Assembly (NCBI GenBank): GCA_013396635.1
Contig: WBMW01002283.1
Location: 1 to 64,000 of the forward strand
Length of the DNA: 64,000 nt
Source: Penelope pileata
Lineage: Eukaryota > Chordata > Aves > Galliformes > Cracidae
Direction of reading: 5' to 3'
Numbering within the stretch: position 1 is the stretch's first letter; every line of letters starts with the position of its first letter. Below are positions 12,401 through 27,400 of the stretch, piece by piece. The notes under the pieces were generated by a model. That model had not been told where the DNA came from, made no database searches, and worked only from the letters and a program-made list of their open reading frames with translations. The position numbers and the translations under genes are program-made.

Positions 12401-15400
12401 AGTCTCCTAAAACAGCGATTCACCTGAAACACTTGCCCTAAAGGTGTCACTAGTTCTCTATTTTCTTTTCCTTTATTTATCAACATACCAATAGAAGAAC
12501 TTCTGAAAGACTCTGATGAATCATCCTGGAGAATATTTGCAGCTTCATCTTCCTCATCCTGCAGCTGCCCAATTTGCATTCCAGAATACTGTCCTTCAGC
12601 ACCCTCCAAAACCTACAGAGAACAAAGACAGTACTTAAAATAACTTAGCTTAACACACAGTAATAAGGCTCAAACATGCATTGTTAGTATTCTAGAAATA
12701 ATCTGAAAGCAAATGTGAGCCTGGTACATTAGTGTACAGCTGCATGCAAGCCCTAAAGCAGTTCCTCTCCCTCCTCCAACATTTGAGCTACAATAGGACA
12801 GTTACATCCAACAATCTCCCAGTTAGGCCATGAACTTGGATGTTAGCACTGGGAATGCTGAACACCTAAGTGCATTACCTCTTCTCCAACTCTGCTTCCT
12901 TATTCTAAAATACAGTTGCCTCTCTCACTAGTTATAAACCACAACTAACAGCTTCACTGTCCCAGTTCAAACTTGTCCCTTGCTGTCAAACTCCACCATA
13001 ACCTCACTTGTCTTGAACATACAAAATCGAAATGAGAACGCAATGTGCAGAGAAAACAAAACAAAACAAAACGTGAGGTTGAATATATTTTTAGTTCCTC
13101 CATTCTAAACTAGAGTGCTAAAATGGACACATTTGAAAAGGATTTTAACCCTTGGTACCAATGCAGTTTATAGTCAGTATTTGGGAAAAGTAACCTTAAA
13201 AGGCAAAAAAAATTATAAACATAATAAGAGACAGGAAAAAAATAATCAGAAAATAGAAGACACTTCTTCAGTAATTTCCTGACTTTACAAACACCTAGAA
13301 ATCATTCATTACAAAGCCCACATGTGAGTAAAGGGGATGTCACTTAGTCTGTCAGGAAAAAAAAAATATATATATATATATATTTATATCTGTAATTACT
13401 GTTAAATAGTATGCAAATTGACATATGTAACAGTGACAAGAACTTGCAAGATTCAAAACTTGTCAATAAATGTAACTTGCCAATAAATGTCTGATCACTT
13501 TGACCTCTGCACTGCCTACATTTTATTCATAGAGAGTGCAATTACCATCACCCCTTTGGTTCTTGTATCCTCACATTTCCAGGAGTATTTGCTTGTCAAA
13601 ATTGTAAAATTACTGTTTTTTGTAGGTGATACAGACTATTAATTACTCTCCCAAAGATACTATCAGTAAACGCGAGTCAAAAGTTTGGCAATACTTAGGA
13701 GGAGGCAGGGGGAAGCACTGAAGAAATTTCAGGTTTTTTCTCTTATGCATTCATTTTCTACTTTGGCTCCTAGGAATTATACTGTTGGCATTTTCTTTCA
13801 CTACAGCCTCACAATGTACTTGTCTGAGAGAGATGAATTTCTTACCACAGCTATATTGTATGCACACTTCAGATGTTTATTAGTTATATAACTGCTACAT
13901 TAGTAAATCATGCAATGCATGTCCAGTACAGGAAAAATTTTTAAGACTGAATAAAAAGAACAAAAATGGGTTGTGTTGTCAAGTGGAAAAGCGCAGGCAG
14001 AAGACAATGTGAAGCATTAGGTTCCAAAAAATATTCCCCTAGCATTCCAAATACACTGTTCACCCTTTAACACTTCCGTTAGTTCTTCTGCACCAAAACA
14101 ATTATTAATGTATCTATATAAACTGAAGGTTAAGATAATATATCAAGCCTTTAATATTGACACTCTTCCAGTGAATGAAAAAACTGTTGATGCTTGCCTT
14201 CATATGACCTACCCACTGAGCAGACTGATTATAGCTTTGTAGTTTTTAATTATTGCTGAAGTGAAAGTGTTAAAAGGAGGTCAAGCTCTCCAATAGGGGT
14301 GTGAGCTGCTGACCTTTCCATTGTTACTAGTTGAGGATGGAAAAGTAGAAGACGAGTAAGTAGAGGAATCCAAGTCTGGGCCCTCCATGGAAGAGCTCTG
14401 AGATATGTCAGGACCCTCAGTAGAAGGGGATCCCCCCTCTGCCCGTTGCACACTTACAATTTCAGAACTGTCCGAAGGGGTTACAGCAGAGTCTGGACCT
14501 TCTGTAGTAGTCTGAGAGCTATCGCTAATTGGTGAGGAAGCCTGTGTACCATCATTCAAGTCCATTGTGGGATCTGACTGGACAGCACTGATCTGGCTAG
14601 AGCTTCGACTAAGCACATCGTCATCTTCCCCTTCAGTAGCTGTACTTGTCAAATCACAACTTGACAGGTCTACAGAGTCTGACTGCAACGTATGTTGAGA
14701 ACGTGGCTGCTCAGTAATGATATCGTGTCCAGTAGGATCAGCAGCTGAACTCCCTACTGACCCCGCTGTTGATACACCCGATGAAGAAGCTAGTTCACTG
14801 GTTATCTCGCCCTTCACAGAAGCTGCAAAACAGATATTTATGAGTCAATCAAGTGTTTAAATTTGTGCTTCACTCTTTATATGGACATCTTTAAATACTC
14901 TGCCCTATATCAAATTAGGCTAAGGAAAATTCATAACTACAATAGAGAAACAATCACATCCAAGACATCTCTTAGACTACTTCCTCACTTTTATTGCACT
15001 ACATCTATACCAGTGGCTCAATGTCACAGACTGATGCTTTAAAAAAAATAAAATTAAAAAAAACAGGCAGTCAACTTTATTAAGTACAAGATTTATACCC
15101 AAGAACATTTAAGGTTTCTGTTTTGTTACCACATCTTTGAGTACACATCCACTTACTAGTTACCATAACGCACTTCTATATTTTGTTATCAGCAATGTAA
15201 GAAAGGTTTTGTAACAGAAAGTAACAGGTTGATTGCACTGCTAAAGGGAAAGTCAACTACCTGCAAATGATGCAGCGCTGACATCTGATCGGGTTTCAGG
15301 ATCATCTTCCAAACCTTCTTCTTCACCAAGAAGTATTTTACCTGAGAAGTGACAGAAGAAAAAGGTTTACAGTTTTCTAAAGATAGTCAACTTGAAATTG

Positions 15401-18400
15401 GGAGCAGCTGAAGTTATTTAGATGAAAAATGTATTTCTTAAAAGTTTTTCCCAAACAACTTTTCAAAGTTACGACAGGCAACAGATGGAAAAGAGAAACA
15501 AATGAGGAAAGTGGACATCCAGTCCCTCACTATCTAGCCAGGAAATGAACAGCAAGGAAGAAACACAGTTAAGTAACTGCTGAATGGTGTAACCACTCAG
15601 GAAACCACTTATGTCCTTATTCAATCTAGTTTATTTTTGTGGACTGTGTTTAAAATCCCACTAATTTCTTCAAGTATGTCCCATTACTAAGGCATCTGAA
15701 TGTCTGCCCTCAACTCGGAAAGCACCACAAATAATAAAATAACTTCTTCCTCCTTAAGGCTACGAAAGTCATCAAAGGGGGCCTGGAACTCCAATGATAA
15801 AAGAAGGGAAAATGCTTAGGGGGAAGAGCAGCACAGAGTAGAAGCACGAGATAACGCAAGTGGAAAGAAGAGATGAACTATGGACTAGATCCATTAAGAT
15901 CCAGGGGCCACTAAGGCAAAAATCTTTAGAGAGGCTTTTGCCATAGGAAGAACGAGAACCACTTATAGCCTAATACAATCATCTTAGAGTTCTCTCACTC
16001 GCAGTTTAATGCCTATTTAAATAGAGGCAGTGGAGAAAAATACTTGCAGACACTCACTGTCTGAGAGCAAAACAAGGATACAACTGTACTGAAAAGAAGG
16101 AACAATTGAGGTCACTCTTCTGGATCTTGCAAGTCATTTGCTCAGACAGAGGTATTCATGACAACTGATTGGAGATAAGTTTATTCTAAAGTGGAAAACA
16201 GGCTTAACAATCGGTCCAAGTTTTACCATGTGAGATGTCAATTCTAGGTGAATTCTTTTTTAGCTCATTTAAGTTACCAGTGGAAAAAAGCATTAACAGC
16301 ATTAACAGACTTTTATATTCATTTCTCTACCACGACTGCAGAAAAAACACCATAGAACTGTCTTCCTCCACAAAAGTATGTTTTATGTTATTCAAACCTG
16401 CAGGTAAGGCAGAATGGTAACCACGACATTTCCGTGTATGTTCTGTGCAAAATAACATAGCAATTTATTGAGAACTGCACATTCCCACAAGAACGGGTAA
16501 AATTGTGCTAAGAATTTTCAACCCAAAGCACGAAAGATAACATGTTCTTATCTATTCTTTCCCACATTTAAGTCCATTTCACTGAAACAAACCAGAGCTT
16601 TCTTCTGCTTTCCACAGCTGATCACCTTTAAAAGTGAGTGAAAGAAGAGGAAGGACACTGAAAAACATTTATTAGGCATATTAGGCTTTGCATGTTTACA
16701 ACCGTTTATAAAACAAGCCACAGGACAGTGTTCCTCTATTTTGAAAAAAAAAAAAAATTTAAAAAAATCAGTTAAGATACAGAACATATTCTTTCATTTA
16801 AAAATGAGTTTTCATCCTTTTGCAAATAACTTTCTGAAATTGAAACATAAACCAGCACAGGCCAGCTGCTCAAAACTAAAGTTGGTCTGAAGCAGGATGA
16901 CTGCAAATACATGGCATAGCTGAGTTCCAAGATGAGAGTCACAGATTTCTGGACATCAGCCTTACATATGAAAGAACATTATAGCTAGACATGTTTCACC
17001 CATGGCTAATGGTTGAACTCTACTACTCTGTATGTCAGTAAAATGCAAAATTACTTCAGAAAGGAACTGAAGATAAGCTTGATTTTTCCCTCCTTTCTAC
17101 AACGGACAGCAGTAGGAAACGAACAATTAAGCATTTGAGATTAAAGGTGTACAAAACAAAAAATCAAGAACAGATTTAAATTCATTTCTACCATTTTTCA
17201 GACAAAAAAATCTTTGTATTTTAAGAGGATAAAAACCAATAGCTGATACATATTTTACCACAGAGTGAAAGGTTAGTGTTTTAACAAGCTTATTGAATTT
17301 ACATGATTATTAAATCTCCACTGAAGACTACTGATTCCAAGTATCAAAAGCGATAATTCACCATTTTATAAATAAAAGTGATACGCATTGTTATTTTGAT
17401 TTGTTACATTCTGTCTCAACTCTGAATGTTGCAGCAATACCTATTTTCAGAGCACCTTTTCACTCACTCTGTTGTTTCCAAACTAGTGCTTATTGATGCA
17501 GGGATCATTTCTTACTTCATTCAGCTCCGCCCGCTAATTAGATATATTGTTAGAGCAATAATGCATAAGGCTCCTTGCACACAAAGATGAAAGGACTAAT
17601 TTGTAGAGGAAAAAAAAAAAAAAAGCTAGGTGCTATAGCAGTCCTTTGAGTTTGCTTAATCCTATTTAGTCTTAAACTATCTTTCCTTGAAGTTTACCTT
17701 TTCACAGTATTGCACCTCTCTACCAACTCCACTTGCACAGACTGCAGTACCCTCACACAGTTTCACTGCAGTGTGAACATATTGGTCAGATGACAGATCT
17801 GTTGCCAGCTGTATCTAGAGTGATTCCATTACTGATACAACTTTTTAAGCAAAGTATAAAACAACCAGATACGAAGTACTTTCCTGCACAAACTAAGAAA
17901 AAAATACTTCAGAGTACATTTTATTTTTTTGATCATGCTTAATGACTTACCTGGTAAAGAAATGAAAATATACACAGTAAGACACAGAATAAGTAGTACT
18001 AATTATCTAGGACACGTCAGAAAAAAATAATTAAAAAGCACCATATCAAAGCATGCAAACATACACGTGCATTAGTGAAACAAAAAAAATAGGCCTAATA
18101 AAAACAAGAAGGTTAAGTATTTTGTGAGTTATATTAAAGGCTAAGTATTACTGAAAAAAGAAAGAATGCCCTGTTCAGAGTATTTTTAAATATGCTCTTT
18201 AAAAATGAAAATTGCATAAATATTCATCATCATAATTTTGCCAGTGCACTACAGCAAAAATAAGAATGATACAGCTTTGAGTAATTTTAGAATACCTTGA
18301 TTGCAACCATCAGAAATCATATCAGAATTCTTTTAAGATTTACAGTGATGAAGCTCAGCTGATAACAGGAAGGCATTTGTGAATGAAGACCAGAGTTGAG

Positions 18401-21400
18401 TAAGACAATGAAATAGGGAGGAAAAAAAAAATAATCAAGGAAGAATGCAATTAAAAATTTGTTTTTGGAAATAATCACCTTTATGCTTTCTTGCAAGGAC
18501 AGGGCTGCATGAAGACCCCCCTCCAGCTGCAAATCACAGAAAGTAACATATCAGGGCAAAGACAGAGCTGCAGCAATCATGAAGGAATTGTAACAGCCAC
18601 AGATGGGAAGGAAGAAAAAATTACAAAGCCAGGAAGAAACAGCAAACGCTGCTTCTGAAGTTTTTTTTTGCCATAATGCAGCATCAAATGACTTTTTAAT
18701 TTTCTGTGCAACTTGTACAAAGTTTGTTTTCAAAAAAACTGTTCTAAATTTCAGTGATATGATTGCTCCTGGCTAATGAATTACCTTCTAAGAGCAGCAA
18801 TACTAGGACGATCCATTAGTTCAACAGAGAAGTCTTTACAGAAAACCAATCAGAGATTGATTCTTTTGAAGCAGGGTAAGTAGCAGATAAGAGACAATTT
18901 TAAGAACATGCACTTTACAGACAAGAACATTAATAGTTGATTTTAAAAGTTATGGATAAACTTAAGTCATGCTTTGATTTCATGCTGGTTCTGGTATTCA
19001 GCAAAAAGCTCTTAGTTAATATAAATTCTGATTAGATCAGTTTTCTATGAAACACAATTGTCAGGTGCTTGGTGGAAAGAACATTAATTTTGTGAAAAAG
19101 ATCAGTCACCACTGTTAATTTGCTCTGTGTAAATAAAAAACCATCAACACAAAAAAATACTCTGGAGTTTTTCATTGCTCAACAAATGCATACCCACTTA
19201 AAGGGGGGTGGCAGGGGATCTTTTCCTGTACCTGGAAAAATACCACGTACACTTTTACTCTTTTTATTTTGTACTTCATACTTTTAGGCAACATCAAGGA
19301 ACAGAGACTGTTGTCATTTTCTTTTACTCAAATTACCAAAAATACAGCTTACCTATGAGCTCCACTATGCTCCCACTGCGGTTCCTGCTGGCAGATTCAT
19401 CTTTGGATACACTGACCTGCGCGATGCCCCCTGAAGCAGTCAAGGCATGGAGAAGTTCAGGTGGTGGTGTTCTAAAGAGCTGCTGTAGTAATTCTAAAGC
19501 TCCAGTCACAACATTATGGTCCTGATGCTGAGTGTAATGCAGAGTCAATTCGTAAACCTAAAAAACAATGATGTACTGGACTAAGCTTCTGTAAAGACTA
19601 CACACTACATTCGTTCTCATATACCACATTAAATTTCATTACAAATGTATTGAAATGCATTAAAAACGACAGACACACACTGTATCTAATCTTTATCACC
19701 CTATTCCCAAGCAGAAAGGTCATTTAATTCTAGTCAGTTTACTGCCTTCTCAGTAGAAGTCTCCATAAAGATGTTTGTGTATTGTTATAGAAGGAAGCAT
19801 TGCATCAAAGAATGCTTTAATGTTTATGAAGTTCTTTAGCTCCTTCAGGAATACCTAACAAGCATTCTACTGGGATTTCTTGTTATATAAAAATTATTTA
19901 CCAGGAATTCCAAACCGTGGACAAGCCAACAGTTATCAAGATGAAGAATTTGAAATGTTCAATGCCAAACCAGCACTGTATCACGCTATATGAAAGATTT
20001 CCTTCCTGTCCCCTCCACATGCTACTCTTCAGATTAGGGCTATTCCTCATGTTTTACCTGTATAAGCTGTTCCGGTGAAGGTGAAATCTCTGCTTCTTTT
20101 CTTGTTACACCAAAACTGCCTTTCAGGCTGGTATCCTTTACTTGTTGTTGCAATAGAGGTATGAGATACCTTAGTGTAAGTAAAACACCCAAAATTAAAA
20201 GAGTAGGATGATCATCTTCTACAGGAACCAACAAGCCTGGGGGTAAGAAGAGAATAAACTTACTGACAATGGTTAACTTCAACGCATGGTACTTTGCATA
20301 TCCATATAATAGTTTCTTTAAAACAAAAAAAATATCATACCACCAAGCAGTAACTAAAGAATGCTTTTTAAATGTAGAAACACTCGAAAATATGTATTAC
20401 TAAACACTCCTCACAATGATTTAAGCCATGTGGGAGAATGGTTGGAGGGCCCTGTCTCACCTCCCTTGTTTCCTACCTCTTTTTACAATTTTTTTTTTTA
20501 AATAATCCCTGATGCTCTTATCAAGTGACTTCCTTCACTTGTGTTTTTAATTGAGGTCCAACATAACTCCCTCTCTCCAAAACACAGGCTACTGTCCTAA
20601 TGACATCTATACTTCCGCTTCTTGCCTCAAGTACTGATCAAAGCAGCAAGTTGAAAACATATGACAGTAATATATGTTACATTCCTATTAAAACTACTGT
20701 CTGAATTCAGTACCATTGCCAGGACACTACAAAACAGCACCTTCAAGGCAGAAAAGAACAATGTGTGCTCAAACAAAAGAGGACTGAGAAGCAGCACACT
20801 GTTTTCAAGACAAAGCGAGGAAAGTCACTAAATGGTATTTGCATTTTTCATCTCTTCTTTTAAGAAGCAAGACTAACAGGATAATAACAATAGCTCTCCA
20901 TCTGCAATGTAGTCTACTTATGAAAGAACCCTCTAACAGTATCACAACTTCAGACCTTCTATACTAACAATCAGGCTGCTAAACAGACTCAGGGTCTTCA
21001 CAGACTCTAGAAGAGGTCTTGAAGAGGTCTGGGGATTCTTCTTGAAGACCTTGCTCATTGTCCAATAGGCTACTTGCTTCCCTAGCTTTGGCTGTTTCTT
21101 TTCAACATTACCAACTTAACATTTCCACACACAGAAAGATTCAAATAACATTAGTATCTTTATCTGCCTAACAACACAATATAAAAAAAGCATTAGCAGT
21201 ATAACTGATAGCCTAAGTATCCTTTCTTTGCCTGAAAATCACTCAAAAGTTTAGCATCTTACATTGGAAAAGAATTTCATGTTACTTATAACTGAAGCAA
21301 ATTTAAATTTTCCCCCTGAATCTTACCTAAAAGCACATTCAATAACCAGGCATAAAAATACTGCATTCTTCGAGAATGTTGACAGATGCTTACTGCTGAT

Positions 21401-24400
21401 CCTGCTGCTGTTCGACGGATAGTAGGGGAACTGGATTTAAGATTAGCTATGAAAGCCTTCAATAAAACCTAAAAACAAGATATGTTACTTAGCTTCTAAT
21501 GAAAAAAAAAAAGAAGTGAATTAAGAAGTCAGCAAATGTCTTTTTCATCCACTTGAAGCACTATATCAAGCAAGTTCAACTTTTGCCTTAACTCACAAAT
21601 GGAGCAACTGTTTTCTTAACATCTGATTGGCAATAGTGGTAGTTTGACTGTGCTTTGAGGTACAAGAATAAGCAGTACTAGGTTAAAGATACCTTAATCT
21701 CATTGTCGTTTGCAAAATTGCCAAATGCTGCCATGATTTTTGGTATTGCCGCAGCTAGTGTCTCTTGTACCGATTCTTCAGGTCTCTTACTTATTCGTGT
21801 CAAACAGGGCAGAAGGTTCACTAAGTATGGCCTAAGTATGACAACAGAGAAAAACAAATTTGAGGTAATAACAGTTGCATCCATCTAAAAGTTCAAATTC
21901 AAACTCTAATTGTCAGTATTACTAAATCATACTAAATATATCATAGAGCTACACATAACAAAGAAAAATAAAGTCTTCTGAATACAATTTGCAGACATTA
22001 TTAATTAAAAATATACATAAAACCCACAACTTGTTTTTACAAGCTTTCTTCCCCCCTCTCACAGAATCATGTATAGCAGAGAACTAAAATTCTGCAAGAA
22101 GAATACCAGCTGATCAAATAAAGCTACTTCAGAGAAAATGCAACGGCAACTGAAGGGGAGGGGGGAGGATATTTTAAATTTGATAACAGTAACATTTTGC
22201 TGGTGTCAGTATTTTGTTAAACTTCAGAAAATTCTTTACGAGGATGAGTTTACCTGCACTTTTGAGGCCGAACTAGATGAGCAAGCTCAGCAAATCTCCA
22301 GAGGGCAGCACGCAGACTTCGGGAAGCACCGTTCTAGACAGAGTGTGCAACCATTATATTTCATCAAGCAAAATCATTCCTTAAATAAAATGCCCATAAT
22401 TACTTTAATCTCAGACAATGTTACTTAGATGAGAACATAAGGTGTCTGGAAGCCTTAAAATTCCTCTGTCCCAAAGGAAGTAAAGTCAGCTCCATGACTG
22501 CCTTAATTTTTCTAGCTGGCATTACGCATCTTCCAAGTGACCCAAAATGAATAATAAAGAACACCAAGAAAGAGAAGGAAATGTCTGAGATCTCCACTCT
22601 GCTGAAATCAGCTTAAAATACCACAGACATAGTCATCAACCAACAAAGAAACACTGATGATATGAGAATCTGAAATCACTGGAACACTTGCAGAGATACA
22701 AATGCAGCATAAAATCGACAGCAGTGGAGATACGCAAGTAAATAACCTCCAGCTCTTGAGAACATCAAAAATCCCATGTAGTGATCTATATCATTTCATA
22801 ATGGCTTGCATTCTGAATTCAGTATCTATTTGTCTGTATAATTACCTTCAGTAATGCAACTGACCTGAGCCAGAACATGATTAGGCTCAGTGTCTGAGGA
22901 TAGAGCAGAGCTCCTTAATGCTGTTGGCAATGTGGAAAACTATGGAAGTTGAGAGGTGCCACATTCCTAATCTCCCTACAAGGGGAAGCTGCATACTTTA
23001 CTTAGCTTGAATGTAACCCCTATACCTCTCAAAGCAAGCCCTCCTGAAAACTGAACTGAGGTGTTAAGAAACTGCTTTTTCTTATTTTCCTTGGCTAGCG
23101 TATGAAAGCTTCATGGTAGCATTGTTACCATAAGTAAAAAAGAAGAACCAAAAAACTCCATCTGAATTACAAGATGTGCATTCTCAAGTTCAGAGCAATA
23201 CAACAGATTCTGGCACGACCTGCAAAGTGATCCAACTGATGCACAAACCAAGTTCTGCATGCTGGGTGCTTCTCATCTGCTATGCCTGCAACCTCTCTTT
23301 CTTGCTTCTGCCGTGAAGCTAAGAGCAGCTACTCAGGGAGCACACACCACATGAACAACCAAACACTTCCTCCTGCACCTGGTCAGACCGTGCAGAAAAG
23401 AGAGTAGGGACTGCTATCAGAGAACATGTGAATTAGCAGATATTGAGAGCTATATAATCCCTTTCACCATGGTTTCTTGATGAAAATGGCCACAATTTTT
23501 TCCTGTTACCTGAAGTCTAAAACCAAAACAAACAAAAAAAAGCTACAAACAAAACAACACAGTTCAGAGGATTTTTGTTTGGCTACTTTTTTTGGTAATT
23601 ACTTAGACGACCATTTCTATACCCTCTGAAATGAGGCTGAGGAGCAATAATACACCCAGACACGTTCACAGGGCCTACCAGAGGCCAGCATCTAACAAGA
23701 GAAGCTAGCCACATTGTTTTGTTTGCTATTCATTTTGTTTTCTGGAGTTCTATCACTCCTAAAAAAATATAGTAAAAACCAATACCATTACTGTCTGACA
23801 AACACCATCTATGCTTTCTCTTTTATACAAGCTGCCGTATCTTTATACATGCAAGACAAGATTTTCAGCAATACTATGCTGAAAATAGCATTTGTTATTT
23901 TACAGTCATACACTAAAAAGATAAAAAAATCTACAATGGACATGTAATTAAGTTGTGACTTTCAGTGCAAAGAGATGCTTCAGTGTTTTTACTTATGCTT
24001 CTTACATAAGCTGTAAGTATATATCACACATTCACAAAGCAAAGTAATTAAAACCTGTATCAGCCCACTTTAGGTCTTGGTCAAATAATTCCTGCAATAA
24101 GTTCTGGCAAATGAAGAACTTCACTGTCCTCCACCTACTTCTCACCACCTTTTTGCTCGAAGTTATGCTTTCCAGCTCAGTCAGTGAAGCAAACATCATT
24201 AATATGCCTTATTCATTTGAGTGCAGAGTTTCTAAGGCTAACTCAGACTGCTGTTCACACCAAATGCTCACACATTTTCTGCCAGATAAGCTTTCAGGGA
24301 TGGTAACATCTAAACAAACAAGGCCAATACAGAGGAAAAATATTAAGCAGCCCAAGATCCTTCCAAAGGGAAGCTTTGACCTTGACCATAAAAAAGAGCT

Positions 24401-27400
24401 GTTTACACTAATGCCACATTCCAATATACTAAAACACCAAATACTGTCAGAAGGACAGGCAAGAAAGGTAAACTCACCTTTTTAATTTCTTTATACAGTT
24501 CTAATTGTAACCTAGGTAGGTTGGAATCCATCAAGGCCTGCAATAAAAGGCATTGTGAATACATTGTATCAAAGTGGAGGCACTTTAAAGTAACATAGTT
24601 GCACTTGCAATAAAACAGCTTTAAAAAATATAGAACTGCCTCTATATATGATATCTTCTTGTATTTAGCATCTTTCTGGTTATACAAGGGACATGCCTTT
24701 ACCTTTTACACACAGACAAAACAGAAACATGGACAATTCCACAAACTAAATTATTTATATTATTATATAAATAGTTGACATTAGCTATTTGACCCCATTC
24801 TGCCTACAAGAGGCCATATGGCACCACCCTGCAGGTACAGCCGACATCACACGCCTCCTGGCCACAGCCAGTAACAGACACTCACCAGCAGACAATTAAA
24901 ACACAGGAATAGTATTCACAAGCAGTGGGAGCTATTCTCTGCTACACAACCCCACTTCCAAGCAGCCTACTGCCAGGTATTTCTCAAACTGAGGCTGTAT
25001 TTTTACCAGTACCTCTAATAGCCCTTGAAAATCCCTTCTTTTAAGAATTAGACTGTTTTCTGCATCCATTTATTACTACAAGGTATTTTGGGCATTGGCA
25101 GTACTGTGCCTCAAACCTAATCAACAACACTGTGACAGTATGCATTTTATTTTGTTCTAATTTTGTGTCCAATTAAGGATTAGAGCACATTAAATGAAAG
25201 TAAGCACCGAGAAGCACTAATTTTCTGTTCCCTTCAACCCAAATCATCCTTCCTACACCTTTCATATGGCAGAGGGGAAAAAAATGAAAATAGTTCTACT
25301 ATATATAAACAATTCATCAATTCCTACAGAATGTTTTGTATATGTGATAACCCTCTCTTCCTCTTTTTTCCTAGCATAAACCACACTATTTATGAACATT
25401 TCCTCCACAATTCCAAAAGCTGAAACGAACTCCATATCATGTGCAAATGCCTGAATTATTTTATACAGTGCTATCATGTTTCATATTTCATTCCTTATTC
25501 CTTGTCCAATTATTCAATGATTTCTAGCTTCCTATCTGCCTATCAACCATTAAGCTCACATCTTCACAGAACTACTCCTAACTATAAAATCTTACATGGC
25601 ACATCCTGACGTGAAGGCCACAACCACTTATGCATGGTCAGTAAAGGTCACGTAGCTCCTCCAGGGCACTATTTCCCTATCCTGAAACTGTAAGCCCAAG
25701 AGCTTCCTGACTCCCAAATCATACTAGTTATCATAATAAAACATTACCTGCCCCAGAAAAAATCTTATCTTGCTTGCATCTTTCTACTATTAGGAGAACC
25801 CCAACTACTAACTGCTGATGCCTTGACTACACTAGGTAGGGACAAACATCACCCCTAAAAATCACGTTTTCATGAAGCTTGCTCCTCTGTGCTGATATCA
25901 ATCAACACAAAAAAAACCATCAGCTATTATTTTGGCTTCAAGGGTTAGTTGTCCTTACAATGCATTCAACTGAAGCACCTTTTCTTTTCCTTTATTTTTA
26001 GCAGTGTAGAACCTAAAAATTCTCAGTCAAAAAATCATAAGCATAGTCAACTTTAAATTATCACAGTTAATAAGCTGACTCTAAATTATTACAATTAATA
26101 AATCCCAATTACTGAGACCAACCACACTACAGTCTGCAAGAACAGTCCCACTGGCATCAATAGTTCAAACGCCTTTGTAGATCAGATTTAGAAACATCTC
26201 ACTTGCAAAAAGCTAACTCTCAACTTGGAATTTTTTNCTCCTACAGAATGTTTTGTATATATGATAAGCCTCTCTTCCTCAACAACTTTGTAGATCAGCT
26301 TTAGAAACACCTCACTTGCAAAAACCTAACTCTCAACTTGGAATTTTTTCTTTTAAATAAAGGTTTCACCAAAGCTATTTAAACTTAGAGCTACGTACAT
26401 TCTCTTTGAAGTTCTGACAGAGAAACGTAGTGGTATTCAAAGAACACCTACTATCTCAATTTGCCATTTCAGTTTACAACCTTGTCTACGCAGAAATATT
26501 ACTGTTTTAATTACACTAATTAGCACAGATTCCAGACAGGTATACCTAGACTCTTAGATTAAAACAAAAAAATATGAAGTATCCTTCTAGCAACAGAATT
26601 AGTCTCTAAAATGCCTCATGCACCAAAAAAGTTGAATGTTAACGGATAGGCCAGTTTAGGGGCCTGACGTCTCTCTGTTACGTTTATTACAGGTACCTCT
26701 GCTAGTTGCACAACAAAAATAAAACTGGACTTTTTTTCCCCTCTACATTTATAAACCAGACAGGTCTCCCCGAGTTGCTTCCATAGAGCATAAAAAAACA
26801 GAATACAAACTATGACCAGGTTTGGTAACAGACTGATACACTCGTGGTTGAAACATCACAACTACTACCATTTCATGGACGTGACCAAATTGCAAGCCTA
26901 ATGAGTCATAGAAGTCTCCATCACTTAAAGTCACCTTAATCTTTAGAAGAAAATAAACAGCAATTTGAAAAAAATGACATTTTTCAAGTTACCTAAAAAC
27001 AGGACAGAAAATAGCAACATGAAATAGATTAGTGAACCTAAGAGATTAGCTTCACACCATGCCTACAGAACAGTCTCATGAAAGGAGGAGGGAAGTTTCC
27101 ATTCCTTAAGGCTGTTTCAGAGCACCTTCTAAAGTAAATTGTTACATAATGGTGTATGCATTTCATGGAATGCTTAACTCCTGGAAATGGAAAAACATTT
27201 AAATCAGAATGAAGAGAACAAAGTGCTGCAGGACAAAACAAAAGAGCAAAAACCTTTGTATTTTCTCATTCCCCATAGTAATGCAATACACCTTGCAACC
27301 AGCAAATTTTCTCCATACTACTAATTAATATAGATACCAAACAAATAGAAAGAACTGAACTGAGAGAAATTCCTACAGAAATACAGATTTCTTCTTTGCT

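Larger units (their letters stand above)
12613..14280 (-). other. HTT: HTT intron 12, remainder
   Basis: Apart from the in-frame extension next to exon 12, this intron holds an (AAAAC)n run at 13053-13072 and a (TA)n microsatellite at 13366-13383. Nothing else was recognised. Confidence 0.7.

Noticed and set aside
24111..24485. Plus-strand 124-codon frame near HTT exon 4, with a hydrophobic start resembling a signal peptide
   Set aside because: It runs antisense into exon 4, has no promoter or splice context and no recognisable domain.
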